Source: Actinospineispora acaciae DSM 45401 (GTDB lineage: Bacteria > Actinomycetota > Actinomycetes > Mycobacteriales > Pseudonocardiaceae). From it: a stretch of 64,000 bases of DNA. The notes below the pieces were generated by a model. The model did not search any database and was not told the DNA's origin. It saw only the letters and a program-made list of their open reading frames with translations. The position numbers and the translations under genes were made by a program. This document shows, in pieces, positions 51,241-60,338 of this stretch (position 1 is its first letter; each line of letters starts with the position of its first letter). The stretch lies in contig NZ_JIAI01000003.1 in the NCBI RefSeq assembly GCF_000620785.1, forward strand, positions 1-64,000, in the 5' to 3' direction.

Positions 51241-52551
51241 TTAGCGTGCGCCGTCCGCCACACGCAGCGAGCGCCGGTACGGGTCGGGCGTGAACAGCGC
51301 GGTGACCACGGTGATCAATGCGAGCACCGTCATGTATACGGCGATCAGGTGGTACCCGCCGGTGAGCTGCAGCAGCGCGGTGGCCACCAGCGGCGCGAGC
51401 CCGCCGGCGAACACGCTGGCACCCTGCGCGCCGATGGACGCGCCGCTGTAGCGGACCCTCGGCTCGAACAGCTCGGAGTAGAACGCCGGCTGCGGCGCGT
51501 ACACCGCGCTGTTGCCCACGTTCACGCAGATCACCGTGACCAGGCAGATCACCGGCACCGACAGGCTGTGCAGCCCCCAGAAGTACGGCCAGCTCATCGC
51601 GGCCAGCAGGATCGAGCCGAACAGCACCACGGGGCGCCGGCCGATCCGGTCCGACAGCGCGCCGTAGAACGGCAGGCTGAACAGCCCCAGCGCGGACGAG
51701 ATGATCACGGCGAGGAGCAGGTCGTCGCGTTTGAGCGCGAGCACCGTGGTGCCGTAGCTGAGCACGAACGTGGTGTGGATGTAGAACGTGCCGTTCTCCG
51801 CGAACCGCAGCCCGGCCGCGCGCAGCACGTCCTTCGGCTGGGTGCGCAGCACCGCGATCACCGGTTGCCGCTCGATCCGCCCGGCCGCCTTCACCGCCGC
51901 GAACTCCGGTGACTCGCTGACCCGCAGCCGCACCGCCAGCCCGACGGCGATGAGCACGATCGAGGCCAGGAACGGCACCCGCCAGCCCCAGGACTGGAAC
52001 GCCTGGTCTGACATGGTCGCCGACAGCACCAGGAAGGCCAGGTTGGACACCAGCATCCCGGCCGGCACGCCGGTCTGCGGCCAGCTTCCGTAGAACCCCT
52101 TCCGGTGCGGCGGCGCGTGCTCGACGGCCATCAGCGCGGCCGCTCCCCATTCGCCGCCGAGGCCGATGCCCTGGACGATCCGCAGCGCGACCAGCAGGAT
52201 CGGCGCGGCGATGCCGATCGAGGCGTACCCGGGGAGCAGCCCGACGCAGAACGTGCCGCCGCCCATCAGCAGCAACGTCAGCACCAGCATGGACTTGCGC
52301 CCGACCCGGTCGCCGTAGTGCGCGAACACCACCCCGCCGACCGGCCGCGCCACGAACCCCACCCCATAGGTGCTGAACGCGAGCAACGTCCCCATCAGCG
52401 GCGAGACGTTCGGGAAGAACTGCTTGTTGAACACCAGCGCGGCCGCGACGCCGTAGGCGAAGAAGTCGTACCACTCGATGCTGGTGCCGATCAGCGTGGC
52501 CCAGGCCACGAACCCGATCTTGCGGTCGGGCACGGTGGGAGAAGGATGCAT
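51241..52551 (-). CDS. MFS transporter, metabolite:H+ symporter (MHS) type
   Basis: The 436-residue protein has MHS motifs: IGTSIEWYDFFAYGVAAALVF, RPVGGVVFAHYGDRVGRK, and RIVQGIGLGGEWGAAALM. Upstream lies a 10-bp inverted repeat (52554-52601). It points the same way as the APC permease, with a 52-bp gap. Its substrate is not evident. Confidence 0.9.
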   Translation of the reverse strand: MHPSPTVPDRKIGFVAWATLIGTSIEWYDFFAYGVAAALVFNKQFFPNVSPLMGTLLAFSTYGVGFVARPVGGVVFAHYGDRVGRKSMLVLTLLLMGGGTFCVGLLPGYASIGIAAPILLVALRIVQGIGLGGEWGAAALMAVEHAPPHRKGFYGSWPQTGVPAGMLVSNLAFLVLSATMSDQAFQSWGWRVPFLASIVLIAVGLAVRLRVSESPEFAAVKAAGRIERQPVIAVLRTQPKDVLRAAGLRFAENGTFYIHTTFVLSYGTTVLALKRDDLLLAVIISSALGLFSLPFYGALSDRIGRRPVVLFGSILLAAMSWPYFWGLHSLSVPVICLVTVICVNVGNSAVYAPQPAFYSELFEPRVRYSGASIGAQGASVFAGGLAPLVATALLQLTGGYHLIAVYMTVLALITVVTALFTPDPYRRSLRVADGAR

Positions 52552-52553
52552 CG

Positions 52554-52601
52554 TTGGATCCTTTGCCGCTCGGAGCTTTCGGAGCTTTCGGAAGGATCCA
52601 A
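52554..52601. promoter_or_regulatory. 10-bp inverted repeat upstream of the MFS gene
   Basis: TTGGATCCTT and AAGGATCCAA are perfect inverted repeats 28 bp apart. The spacer holds a direct repeat GGAGCTTTC twice. It starts right before the MFS start codon, so its left arm is in the leader. A TATAC follows toward 52615. Possible operator or leader hairpin. Confidence 0.5.
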
Positions 52602-52650
52602 GCTAGCGGCTGTATACCTCATGGAGTAGACGGTTCGCCGTCGACCGTTC

Positions 52651-53667
52651 TCAGCCGTCGACGCGGACCAGCACCTTCACCTGGTCCGGATCGTCCCCCG
52701 CCGCGAACGCCTCGGCGGCCCGGTCCAGCGGGAACGTCGCCGTCACCAGGTCCTCGGCGGCCACCTCGCCGGTGTTCAGCAGCGAGATCGCGCGCCGCAT
52801 GTCCTCCCCGGTGTACATCAGGCTGCCGATCACCGACAGCTCCCGGTCCTGCACCAGGTGCAGCGGCACGGTGGTCGGCCCGGCCGGGACCCCGACCACC
52901 GTCACCACGCCGCCCTTGTCCACCAGCTCGCAGGCCTGCGCCATCGACGCCGCCACCGCCACGCAGTCGAACACCACGTCGAACCCGTCGCCGCTCGCCG
53001 ACGCCCGCGCGACCATGTCCGGGTCGGTGGCGTCCAGCACCGCGTCGGCCCCCAGCGCGGCGGCCCGTTCCCGCTTGCCGGCCAGCACGTCGCTGACCAC
53101 CACCGTGTCCGCACCCGCCGCGCGCGCCGCAACCAGCACCAACAGCCCGATCGGCCCGGCGCCGAGCACCGCGACCCTGGCGCCGGCCCCCACGCCCGCC
53201 GTGCGCACCGCATGCACCGGCGTGGCCAGCGGCTCGACCAGCGCGGCCAGCTCGTCGGACATCCGCTTCGGCACCCGGTGCAACCGGTCGGCCGCGACCA
53301 GGAACGCGTCCGCCATGCCGCCGGCCGTCTGGCACCCGAACACCGCCAGCTCGCGGCAGATGTTGTACCGCCCGGCCCGGCACTGCCGGCACCGCCCGCA
53401 CGTCAGGTTCGGCTCCACCACCACCCGGTCGCCCGCCGCGACCCCGTCCACCCCGGAGCCGACCGCCTCGACAACCCCGACCACCTCGTGCCCCGGCCGG
53501 TACGGCAGCTCGATGAACGGATGCGTCCCCGCCCGCGCGTGCAGGTCCGACCCGCAGATCCCCACCACCCGCGACAACACCCGCGCCTGCCCGACACCGG
53601 GCTCCCCCGGCGCCGCCACCCGCTCGACCCGGACGCTCCCGTCCGCGCCCACCACGACCTGCCGCAT
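52651..53667 (-). CDS. zinc-dependent alcohol dehydrogenase family protein
   Basis: The 338-residue medium-chain dehydrogenase has the catalytic-zinc ligands CGSDLH and GHEVVG, four structural Cys (CGRCRQCRAGRYNIC), and the NAD site VLGAGPIGLL with Asp in VVVSD (NAD preference). Sorbitol/threonine dehydrogenase-like. ATG 53667 is preferred with GGGGCGG upstream; GTG 53676 is possible. Followed on the same strand by no gene until the MFS; MarR is 21 bp upstream. Confidence 0.92.
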   Translation of the reverse strand: MRQVVVGADGSVRVERVAAPGEPGVGQARVLSRVVGICGSDLHARAGTHPFIELPYRPGHEVVGVVEAVGSGVDGVAAGDRVVVEPNLTCGRCRQCRAGRYNICRELAVFGCQTAGGMADAFLVAADRLHRVPKRMSDELAALVEPLATPVHAVRTAGVGAGARVAVLGAGPIGLLVLVAARAAGADTVVVSDVLAGKRERAAALGADAVLDATDPDMVARASASGDGFDVVFDCVAVAASMAQACELVDKGGVVTVVGVPAGPTTVPLHLVQDRELSVIGSLMYTGEDMRRAISLLNTGEVAAEDLVTATFPLDRAAEAFAAGDDPDQVKVLVRVDG

Positions 53668-53688
53668 CCGCCCCACCCGACCCAGGAC

Positions 53689-54156
53689 TCAGGGCTGGGG
53701 CTGGAGCGAGCGGTCGGGGTCGGGGATGGCGATCGCGGAGATGAGGTGCGCCAGTTCGGGGGTGCGGCTGGCGGCGTCGGTGAGCTCGTGGCGCAGCGTG
53801 GTGTTGTGCGTCGGGCGGGCGCGTTCGAGCAGCTCGAAGCCGGCCGGGGTGACCTCGCTGTAGATGCCCCGGCGGTCGTCGGCGCACAGGTATCGGGCGA
53901 GCAGGCCCCGGTCCTCCAGGCGGGTCACCAGCCGGGTGGTGGCGCTCTGGCTCAGCGCCATCGCGGTGGCCAGCTGGTTCATCCGCAGGTGGTGCGCGAC
54001 CTGCCGGGACAGCAGCTCCAGCACGCCGTACTCGCTGACGCTCAGGTCGTGCTCGGCCTGCAGCACCCGCTCCAGCCGCGCCTCGATCCGGGCGTGCAGC
54101 ACGGCGAGCAGCCGCCAGCCGTGGACCTGGGCTTCGACCTCGTCGTCGGGCAGCAA
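53689..54156 (-). CDS. MarR-family transcriptional regulator
   Basis: The 155-residue protein has MarR motifs: LSVSEYGVLELLSRQ, NQLATAMALSQSATTRLVTRLE, and RRGIYSEVTPAGFELLE. The initiation codon is TTG at 54156, supported by AAGGAG seven bases upstream. It precedes the alcohol dehydrogenase on the same strand with 21 bp between them, so likely regulates that operon. Confidence 0.92.
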   Translation of the reverse strand: MLPDDEVEAQVHGWRLLAVLHARIEARLERVLQAEHDLSVSEYGVLELLSRQVAHHLRMNQLATAMALSQSATTRLVTRLEDRGLLARYLCADDRRGIYSEVTPAGFELLERARPTHNTTLRHELTDAASRTPELAHLISAIAIPDPDRSLQPQP

Positions 54157-54242
54157 CGGCTTCTCCTTCCGTACGCCGGACCCTTGACACCACCATAGCT
54201 CGACACGCCGGTAACCGGCGCCCGCAATGTTCTACACCGAGC

Positions 54243-55403
54243 TCACGTTCTCACCAGGTCGGCCGAGCGCCTGCGCGCCGAGGCGGCGAGCAGCACGACC
54301 AGGCCGGCCGCCGTCACCAGTGCGCCCACCCACAGCGGCGAGGTGAACCCGAGGCCGGCGCCGATGGCCAGCCCGCCCAGCCAGGCGCCGAGGGCGTTGC
54401 CGATGTTGAACGCGGCGATGTTGCTGCCCGAGGCCAGGGTCGGGGCGTCCTCGGCGTGGCGCATGATCCGCAGTTGCAGGCCGGGCACGGTGGCGAAACC
54501 GGCCGCGCCCATCAGCGCCAGCGACACCACGGTCATGACCTTGTTCTGCGCGGTCAGCGAGAAGACGACCAGCACGGCGATGAGCACCGCGAGGATGACC
54601 ACCAGCGACGGCGTCAGCGCCCGGTCCGCCGCCCGGCCGCCGAGGATGTTGCCGACGAACAGCCCGGCGCCGAACAGGATGAGCAGCCACGGCACCGCGC
54701 CGGAGGCGAAGCCGCTGACCTCGGTGAGGGTGAACGCGATGTAGGTGAAGCCGCCGAACATGCCGCCGTAGCCCAGGATCGTGATCACCGCGGACGCCCA
54801 CACCTGCGGCCGGCGGAACACCCCGGCCTCGGCGCGCAGCCCCACCTCCGCGCTCGCCGGCGTCACCGGGACCAGCCGCCACAGGCCGACCAGCGCGACG
54901 ACGCCGATCACCGTGATCGCCCAGAACGTGGACCGCCAGCCCAGCTGCTGGCCGAGCAGCGTGCCCAGCGGGACGCCGAGCACGTTGGCGATGGTCAGCC
55001 CGCCGAACATCATCGCGATGGCGTTGGCCTTGCGGTCCGGCGCGACCAGGTTGGCCGCGACCACCGAGCCGATGCCGAAGAACGCCCCGTGGCACAGCGC
55101 GGCCACCACCCGCCCGAGCATCATCACGCCGTAGGACGTGGCCAGCGCCGACATCAGGTTGCCCGCGATGAACAGCACCATCAGCGACATCAACGCCGCC
55201 TTGCGGTCGAACCGGGTGAGCACGGCGGTCAGCGCGATGGCGCCGACGGCGACGCTCAGCGCGTAGCCGGAGATCAGGTACCCGGCCACCGGCTCGCTGA
55301 CCGCGAAGTCCGCCGCCACCTCGGGCAGCAGACCCATGATCACGAACTCGGTGAGGCCGATACCGAAGCCGCCCAGTGCGAGGGCGATGAGGCCGGCAGG
55401 CAT
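54243..55403 (-). CDS. MFS transporter, DHA1 drug-efflux type
   Basis: The 386-residue protein has twelve helices with FGIGLTEFVIMGLLPEVAADF in helix 1, RFDRKAALM in loop 2-3, and motif C-like GGLTIANVLGVPLGTLLGQQLGWRSTFW, like Cmx/YdhP efflux pumps. ATG 55403 with GGAGG upstream. Similar to the MFS at 60496-61701 and probably a drug or sugar exporter. Confidence 0.9.
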   Translation of the reverse strand: MPAGLIALALGGFGIGLTEFVIMGLLPEVAADFAVSEPVAGYLISGYALSVAVGAIALTAVLTRFDRKAALMSLMVLFIAGNLMSALATSYGVMMLGRVVAALCHGAFFGIGSVVAANLVAPDRKANAIAMMFGGLTIANVLGVPLGTLLGQQLGWRSTFWAITVIGVVALVGLWRLVPVTPASAEVGLRAEAGVFRRPQVWASAVITILGYGGMFGGFTYIAFTLTEVSGFASGAVPWLLILFGAGLFVGNILGGRAADRALTPSLVVILAVLIAVLVVFSLTAQNKVMTVVSLALMGAAGFATVPGLQLRIMRHAEDAPTLASGSNIAAFNIGNALGAWLGGLAIGAGLGFTSPLWVGALVTAAGLVVLLAASARRRSADLVRT

Positions 55404-55568
55404 GTCTGGAGTCCTCCGATAGCAGGTCTGTGTAGGTAACAAGCGTCTGCAATCATTGCGCGCGCGGGTTATCGTCGCAACGAAGCGTGACCGAACGCAC
55501 CCGGAGGCGTCATCCAGCGGTCATCTCGGCGTCCGAAACGAACGCTCGACCAGCGATAGGGTCGGGTC

Positions 55569-56531
55569 ATGAGCGGGATCAACCACCGGGACGTCACGGT
55601 GAACGGGCTGCGGATGCGGATCGCCGAGGCCGGCGAGGGGCCGCTGGTGCTGCTGCTGCACGGCTTCCCGGAGAGCTGGTACTCCTGGCGGCATCAGCTG
55701 CGGGCGCTGGCCGAGGCGGGCTTCCACGCGGTGGCCCCGAACCAGCGCGGCTACCCCGGCACGGACGCCCCGGCGGACGTCGAGGACTACACGATCCTGC
55801 ACCTGGTCGGGGACGCGATCGGCCTGGTCACCGAGCTGGGCGAGCGGACCACCACGGTGGTCGGGCACGACTGGGGCGCCCCGGTCGCCTGGCACGCGGC
55901 GCTGCTGCGGCCGGACGTGGTGCGCGGCGTGGCCGGGCTGAGCGTGCCGCACATCCCCCGCTCGCCGGTGCGCCCGTTGACGGCGCTGCGCGAGCGGTTC
56001 GGCGAGCGCTTCTACCAGCTCTACTTCCAGCGTCCCGGCGTGGAGGCGGAGTTCGAGGCCGACCTGGACCGGACGTTCCGCACCCTGCTCTACGGCATCT
56101 CCGGGGACGGCCGAGGCGGCCGGGACATGCTCGTCGACGTGGACAAGGGCTTCCTCGGCGCCTGGACGCCGCCGCCCGAGCTACCGGCCTGGCTGGCCGA
56201 GGCGGACATCGCCGCGTACACCGAGGAGTTCGCCGGCGCCAGCTTCACCGGCCCGCTGAACTGGTACCGCAACATCGACCGCAACTGGGCGCTCACCGCC
56301 GCCTGGGACGGCGCGACGATCAGCCCGCCCGCGCTCATGCTCGCCGGCGACCGCGACCCGGTGATCTCCTGGTTCGACCGCGACCGGCTGGAACAGGGCA
56401 TCCGCCGAGGCGTCCCCGACCTGCGCCGGTTCGAGCTGCTGCCCGGCGCCGGGCACTGGATCCAGCAGGAGCGCCCGGACGAGGTCAACGCCGCGCTCGT
56501 CGACTTCGCCAAACAAGCCGTGAGTGGCTAG
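55569..56531 (+). CDS. alpha/beta hydrolase, epoxide-hydrolase-like
   Basis: The 320-residue protein has the oxyanion motif HGFPESWYSW, the nucleophile in GHDWGAP (Asp), an acidic residue in AGDRDPV and His in GAGHWIQQERP. The Asp nucleophile with HGFPESW suggests an epoxide hydrolase or fluoroacetate-type dehalogenase, not a Ser esterase. The last codons VSG and TAG stop are in the hairpin repeat at 56518. Divergent from the MFS (165 bp gap). Confidence 0.92.
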   Translation: MSGINHRDVTVNGLRMRIAEAGEGPLVLLLHGFPESWYSWRHQLRALAEAGFHAVAPNQRGYPGTDAPADVEDYTILHLVGDAIGLVTELGERTTTVVGHDWGAPVAWHAALLRPDVVRGVAGLSVPHIPRSPVRPLTALRERFGERFYQLYFQRPGVEAEFEADLDRTFRTLLYGISGDGRGGRDMLVDVDKGFLGAWTPPPELPAWLAEADIAAYTEEFAGASFTGPLNWYRNIDRNWALTAAWDGATISPPALMLAGDRDPVISWFDRDRLEQGIRRGVPDLRRFELLPGAGHWIQQERPDEVNAALVDFAKQAVSG

Positions 56532-56561
56532 GGGCGCTATGACACCCCTGGCCACTCACGG
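56518..56561. terminator. CCGTGAGTGG hairpin repeat, copy 3
   Basis: Arms CCGTGAGTGGCTAGGGG and CCCCTGGCCACTCACGG (17 bp, one T-G pair) around CGCTATGACA. It holds the stop codons of the convergent hydrolase and phosphotransferase genes. Same family as the copies at 45724 and 46853; bidirectional terminator likely. Confidence 0.8.
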
Positions 56562-57437
56562 GTGCGGCAGCGCGCCCACGAAGTAGCGGATGCCGGCGTC
56601 CCAGCCGTCGGTGTCGCCGAGCGTGTCCCGGTAGGTGATCAGGCACAGGGCCACGTGCAGGGCGCGCAGTTCGGAGCAGCGCGCCATCGTCTCCGGAACC
56701 GGACGGTGGTGGGCGGCGACCGCGTCCGGGTCCTGCTGGTGCAGCAACGCCAGGTCCCATTCGACGGGGCCGGTGCAGACGTCCTCGAAGTCGATCCACA
56801 CGAAGCCGTCGGCGGTGGCCACGATGTTGCCGGGGTGCGCGTCGCCGTGCAGGGGCTGCAGCTCCCCCGGCGGCGCCTGCCAGAACGGGCGCAGCCGGTC
56901 AGCCGCCGCGCGCAGCCGGTCGGCCTCGGCGGGGGTGAGCGGGCCGGGGTCCGCGTCCAGCGCGGCCAGGCCACGAGGGATCTCGTTCGCGGCGGGCGCG
57001 AGCAGCGGCAGCTCGCCCGGGTAGCCGCGCAGCGCGGCGTGCAGGTCGGCGAGCATGGCGGCGCAGTCGGCGGTGCCGACCGTGCGGTCCGGGTCGGCGC
57101 GCAGGTGCGTCCAGAAGCTGATCGCGAAGCCGTCCCGTTCGTGCGGCCCGGCCGGCAGCTCGGCGCTGGGTGCGACCACCGGCGCGCCCTGGCCGGCCAG
57201 CCAGCCGGTGACGTCCACCTCGCGGCGCAACCAGTCCTCGGCCGGACGGCGCATCACCGGCGCCCAGGTGGCCACCCGCGCCACCACCGGGGCCGGCGCG
57301 AGGTGCACCATCAGCGAGAACAGGTCGTTCAGGACGACCGGCTCACCGACCCGCAGGCCGTGCTCCCCGGCCACCGCGACGGCGGCGGCCAGCCCGCGCC
57401 TCGAACACTCCTCGCGCCGCGCGCTCCTCGTCCCCAC
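56556..57437 (-). CDS. aminoglycoside phosphotransferase (APH) family kinase
   Basis: The 293-residue protein-kinase-like enzyme has the catalytic loop LHGDAHPGNIV and the metal-binding FVWIDFEDVC, with VARVATWAP in the N-lobe. Many chromosomal members phosphorylate small metabolites or are of unknown role; a resistance role cannot be claimed. GTG 57437. Last codons come from the hairpin repeat. It is 9 bp after the alpha/beta hydrolase gene. Confidence 0.88.
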   Translation of the reverse strand: MGTRSARREECSRRGLAAAVAVAGEHGLRVGEPVVLNDLFSLMVHLAPAPVVARVATWAPVMRRPAEDWLRREVDVTGWLAGQGAPVVAPSAELPAGPHERDGFAISFWTHLRADPDRTVGTADCAAMLADLHAALRGYPGELPLLAPAANEIPRGLAALDADPGPLTPAEADRLRAAADRLRPFWQAPPGELQPLHGDAHPGNIVATADGFVWIDFEDVCTGPVEWDLALLHQQDPDAVAAHHRPVPETMARCSELRALHVALCLITYRDTLGDTDGWDAGIRYFVGALPHP

Positions 57438-57446
57438 ACGAGGACG

Positions 57447-58271
57447 CTACCCGGGCAGCTCCTGCGACGGCCGGTCCAGGAAGCCGAGCACGGCGCGGCG
57501 CACCGGCTCGGGCTGCTCCAGGTGCGGCAGGTGCCCGGCGTCGGGCACCAGCGTCGTCTCCGAGCGGCGCAGCAGCCCGGCGAACTCCTCCGCGTAGACC
57601 GGCGACACCAGCTTGTCCAGCTCGCCCCAGACCAGCAGGGTGGGCGCGGACACCCGGTGGATGCGCCGGCGCAGGCCCTTGTCCGGCAGCGGCCAGATGA
57701 AGTGCAGGACGCTGGCCATCCGCACGGCGGCCTCGAACAGCGCCTGCGGGTCGTCAGCCGGCGGGGTGAGCATCTCGGCCAGCGGACCCGTCGGGTCGGC
57801 CAGCACCAGCGCGGGCAGCTCACCCTTCGGGACGGCGGCGATGTCCGGGATCGGGGCGTCGTCGCGCCACAGCCCGATCGGCGCGATCAGCGCGAGCCGG
57901 GACACCCGGCGCGGGTTGTTCGCGGCCAGCTCGGTGGCCACCATGCCGCCGAACGAGTGGCCGACCACCGACACCGCGTCCAGCCCCAGCCCGTCGAGCA
58001 GCTCGTCGTAGAACAGCACCAGCTCCCAGATCCCGGGCAGGTGGGTCAGCGCGTCGGACTCGCCGGCCCCGGGGTGCTCCACGGCGTACACCGTGTGCCC
58101 GGCCGCGAGCGCCTCCAGGAACGGGTCCCACATCAGCCCGCCCGCGCCGTGCAGGAACAGCACCGGCTCGCCCGTGCCGGCGACCAGCACCCGCGCCTGG
58201 ACGCGACCGCCGAGCACCGGGACCAGCCGCTCGGTGACGTTCTCGGGGAGCTTCGTCCCGGTCGTGGTCAT
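57447..58271 (-). CDS. alpha/beta hydrolase
   Basis: The 274-residue protein has HGAGGLMWDP (oxyanion), nucleophile elbow GHSFGG (Ser), Asp in WGELDKLV, and His in DAGHLPHLE. Esterase or C-C hydrolase-like. It follows the LLM flavoenzyme gene by 12 bp; monooxygenation then ester hydrolysis is a usual pairing for ring or ketone degradation. Sole evidence is order. Confidence 0.92.
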   Translation of the reverse strand: MTTTGTKLPENVTERLVPVLGGRVQARVLVAGTGEPVLFLHGAGGLMWDPFLEALAAGHTVYAVEHPGAGESDALTHLPGIWELVLFYDELLDGLGLDAVSVVGHSFGGMVATELAANNPRRVSRLALIAPIGLWRDDAPIPDIAAVPKGELPALVLADPTGPLAEMLTPPADDPQALFEAAVRMASVLHFIWPLPDKGLRRRIHRVSAPTLLVWGELDKLVSPVYAEEFAGLLRRSETTLVPDAGHLPHLEQPEPVRRAVLGFLDRPSQELPG

Positions 58272-58283
58272 GTAACGACCCCC

Positions 58284-59522
58284 TCAGGCGGCGGTGGTGG
58301 CGGCGGACCGGTCGGCGGCGCCCTGCGGCCACCACTTGTGCTCCCAGCCCTCGGCGTCCCAGACGTGCCTGATCCGGGGCATGACCTCCTCGGCGAACAG
58401 CGTGATGTTCTTCTCGGTCAGGTCGTGCGGCATCGAGCCGATCTGCAGCAGCGCGTGCAGGTTGCCCACCCGCAGCGTCTTGGCCACCTCGATCAGCTTG
58501 TCGGCCACCGTGGCCGGGCTGCCGGCGATGATGAAGCCCTCCTCGTTGAGGGTCTTCCAGTTCTTCTCCAGCGCGGCGGACGCGGCGATCACGCCCGGCT
58601 GGTTGGTCTTGATCGCGAACTCGGTGCTCTTGCGCGTCCGGTAGCCGGGGGCCTCGAAGAAGTAGGGCGGGATGTGCAGGCACTTGTTGAAGAAGTACGC
58701 GCAGTGCTCCAGGTACTCCTGCTCGGCGCGCTCGTCGGTCTCGGAGACGCAGATCTGCTGGGCGAACCCGGCCCGGAACGGGTTGCGGTCCACGCCCAGC
58801 TCGTCCATCCGGCTCCAGAACCCGTCCATCAGCTTCTTGCCGAACTTGGCGCCGAAGAAGCTCAGGTAGCTGTAGGTGTAGTCGCGGCGGGCGGCCAGGT
58901 CCCAGGTCTCCACCGAGCCGCCGCCGGCCAGCCACACCGGCGGGTGCGGCTTCTGCAGCGGCTGCGGCCACGGGTTGACGTAACGGAGCTGGTTGAACTC
59001 CCCGTTGAAGCTGAACGGGCCCGGCTCGGTCCAGGCCTTGATGATCAGCTCCTCGGCCTCCCGGAACCGGGGCCTGGTCTGCGTCGGGGTGACGCCGTAG
59101 CAGAAGTTGACGTCCATCGAGGTGCCCACCGGGAAGCCGGCGGCCAGCCGCCCGTGCGAGAGCACGTCGAGCATGGCGAACTCCTCGGCCACCCGGGTGG
59201 CCGGCGAGTACAGCGCGAGCGTGTTGCCCAGCACCATGATCGCGGAGTTGTTCGGGGTGCGGCGGGCCAGCGCGGCGGCCATCAGGTTCGGCGAGGCCAT
59301 GAACCCGTAGCCGTTCTGGTGGTGCTCGTTCACGCCCACGCCGTCGAAGCCCAGCCGGTCGGCCAGCTCCAGCTCGTCGAGGTTCCACTCGTAGTACTGC
59401 GCGACCTTCTTCGGATCGCACAGCTCGGTGTTCGGCGGGGTGACCCAGATGCTCTCGTACTTCGTCTCGAAGTCCGCCGGCAGATCGCGGTACGGCATCA
59501 GATGAAAGAAGATCGACTTCAT
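58284..59522 (-). CDS. LLM-class flavin-dependent monooxygenase
   Basis: The 412-residue luciferase-like protein has MKSIFFHLMPYRDLPADF, GVNEHHQNGYGFMASPNLMAAALARRT (like limonene or alkanal monooxygenases) and FAMLDVLSHGRLAAGFPVGT. ATG 59522 has GGAGG upstream. It is the first gene of a unit with the alpha/beta hydrolase and perhaps the APH kinase. FMNH2-based oxygenation is expected. Confidence 0.9.
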   Translation of the reverse strand: MKSIFFHLMPYRDLPADFETKYESIWVTPPNTELCDPKKVAQYYEWNLDELELADRLGFDGVGVNEHHQNGYGFMASPNLMAAALARRTPNNSAIMVLGNTLALYSPATRVAEEFAMLDVLSHGRLAAGFPVGTSMDVNFCYGVTPTQTRPRFREAEELIIKAWTEPGPFSFNGEFNQLRYVNPWPQPLQKPHPPVWLAGGGSVETWDLAARRDYTYSYLSFFGAKFGKKLMDGFWSRMDELGVDRNPFRAGFAQQICVSETDERAEQEYLEHCAYFFNKCLHIPPYFFEAPGYRTRKSTEFAIKTNQPGVIAASAALEKNWKTLNEEGFIIAGSPATVADKLIEVAKTLRVGNLHALLQIGSMPHDLTEKNITLFAEEVMPRIRHVWDAEGWEHKWWPQGAADRSAATTAA

Positions 59523-59562
59523 TGTCAGTCCTCCGGTCGGGGGCGACACATCACGTTACGCC

Positions 59563-59604
59563 GAACGCTCGTTCAGATGAACCCCTTTGGTTTGCGCAAC
59601 AAAC
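59563..59604. promoter_or_regulatory. tandem inverted repeats in LLM / enoyl-CoA hydratase divergent promoter
   Basis: GAACG-CT-CGTTC (59563-59574) and GTTTG-CGCAA-CAAAC (59590-59604). Both are perfect short inverted repeats between divergent starts, in a locally AT-richer region with GATATG near 59605. Plausible operators for a regulator encoded elsewhere. Confidence 0.45.
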
Positions 59605-59620
59605 GATATGGTCGCTCACC

Positions 59621-60328
59621 GTGACAGCCATACGGACCGAACGCACCGGCGACACGCTGCGGATCACCCTCGCAAGGCCGGCGAAGCTGAACGCCCTGCG
59701 GCCCGAGGACATCGAGGCGCTGCGGGCGGCGATGCGCCTGGAGGACGGGGTGCGGGCGGTGGTGTTCGCCGGCGAAGGCGGGCGGGCGTTCAGCGCCGGC
59801 ATGCACCTCGACACGTTCGGCTCGCTGACCAGGGAGTCGGCCCGCTCGTTCATCGCCGGCCTGCGCAACATGCTGGCCGCCGTGCGCACCGCCCCGGTGC
59901 CGACGCTGTGCGCGGTGGACGGCTACTGCCTGGGCGTCGCGTTCGAGCTGGCCCTGGCCTGCGACCTGCGCGTGGCGACCACCCGCTCGACGTTCGGCCT
60001 GCCCGAGATCAAGGTGGGCATCCCCTCCGTGGCCGACGCCGCCCTGCTCTCCCAGCACGTCGGCCTGAGCCTGGCCAAGGAGATCATCCTGACCGGCGAC
60101 CTCTACCCCGTCACCCGCTTCGCCACCACCGGCCTGTGCAACGCCGTGGTCGACCCCACCGCCCTGACGGCCACCACCGAAACCCTCCTGTCCAAGCTCA
60201 CCCCCCACGACCCCGCCGCCATGGCCTCCCAAAAGCGCCTCTTCGAAACCTGGCAGAACACCGCACTAGCCCCCGGCACCGACGTCTCCGTCCACGAGTT
60301 CGCCACCATGTTCCCCCCGTCCCCCTGA
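59621..60328 (+). CDS. enoyl-CoA hydratase/isomerase family protein
   Basis: The 235-residue crotonase-fold protein has ITLARPAKLNALRPEDIEAL, the oxyanion-hole segment GRAFSAGMHL, CAVDGYCLGVAFELALACDLRVAT and FGLPEIKVGIPS. GTG 59621. The usual second catalytic Glu position has Glu in LPEIK. Diverges from the LLM-hydrolase unit. It probably acts on a CoA ester from that pathway. Confidence 0.9.
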   Translation: MTAIRTERTGDTLRITLARPAKLNALRPEDIEALRAAMRLEDGVRAVVFAGEGGRAFSAGMHLDTFGSLTRESARSFIAGLRNMLAAVRTAPVPTLCAVDGYCLGVAFELALACDLRVATTRSTFGLPEIKVGIPSVADAALLSQHVGLSLAKEIILTGDLYPVTRFATTGLCNAVVDPTALTATTETLLSKLTPHDPAAMASQKRLFETWQNTALAPGTDVSVHEFATMFPPSP

Positions 60329-60338
60329 CCCCTCCGTC

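Noticed and set aside
56562..59624. 1020-codon open frame on the + strand
   Set aside because: Runs antisense across four well-supported minus-strand genes, with a low-complexity Arg/Gly/Val/Gln composition.
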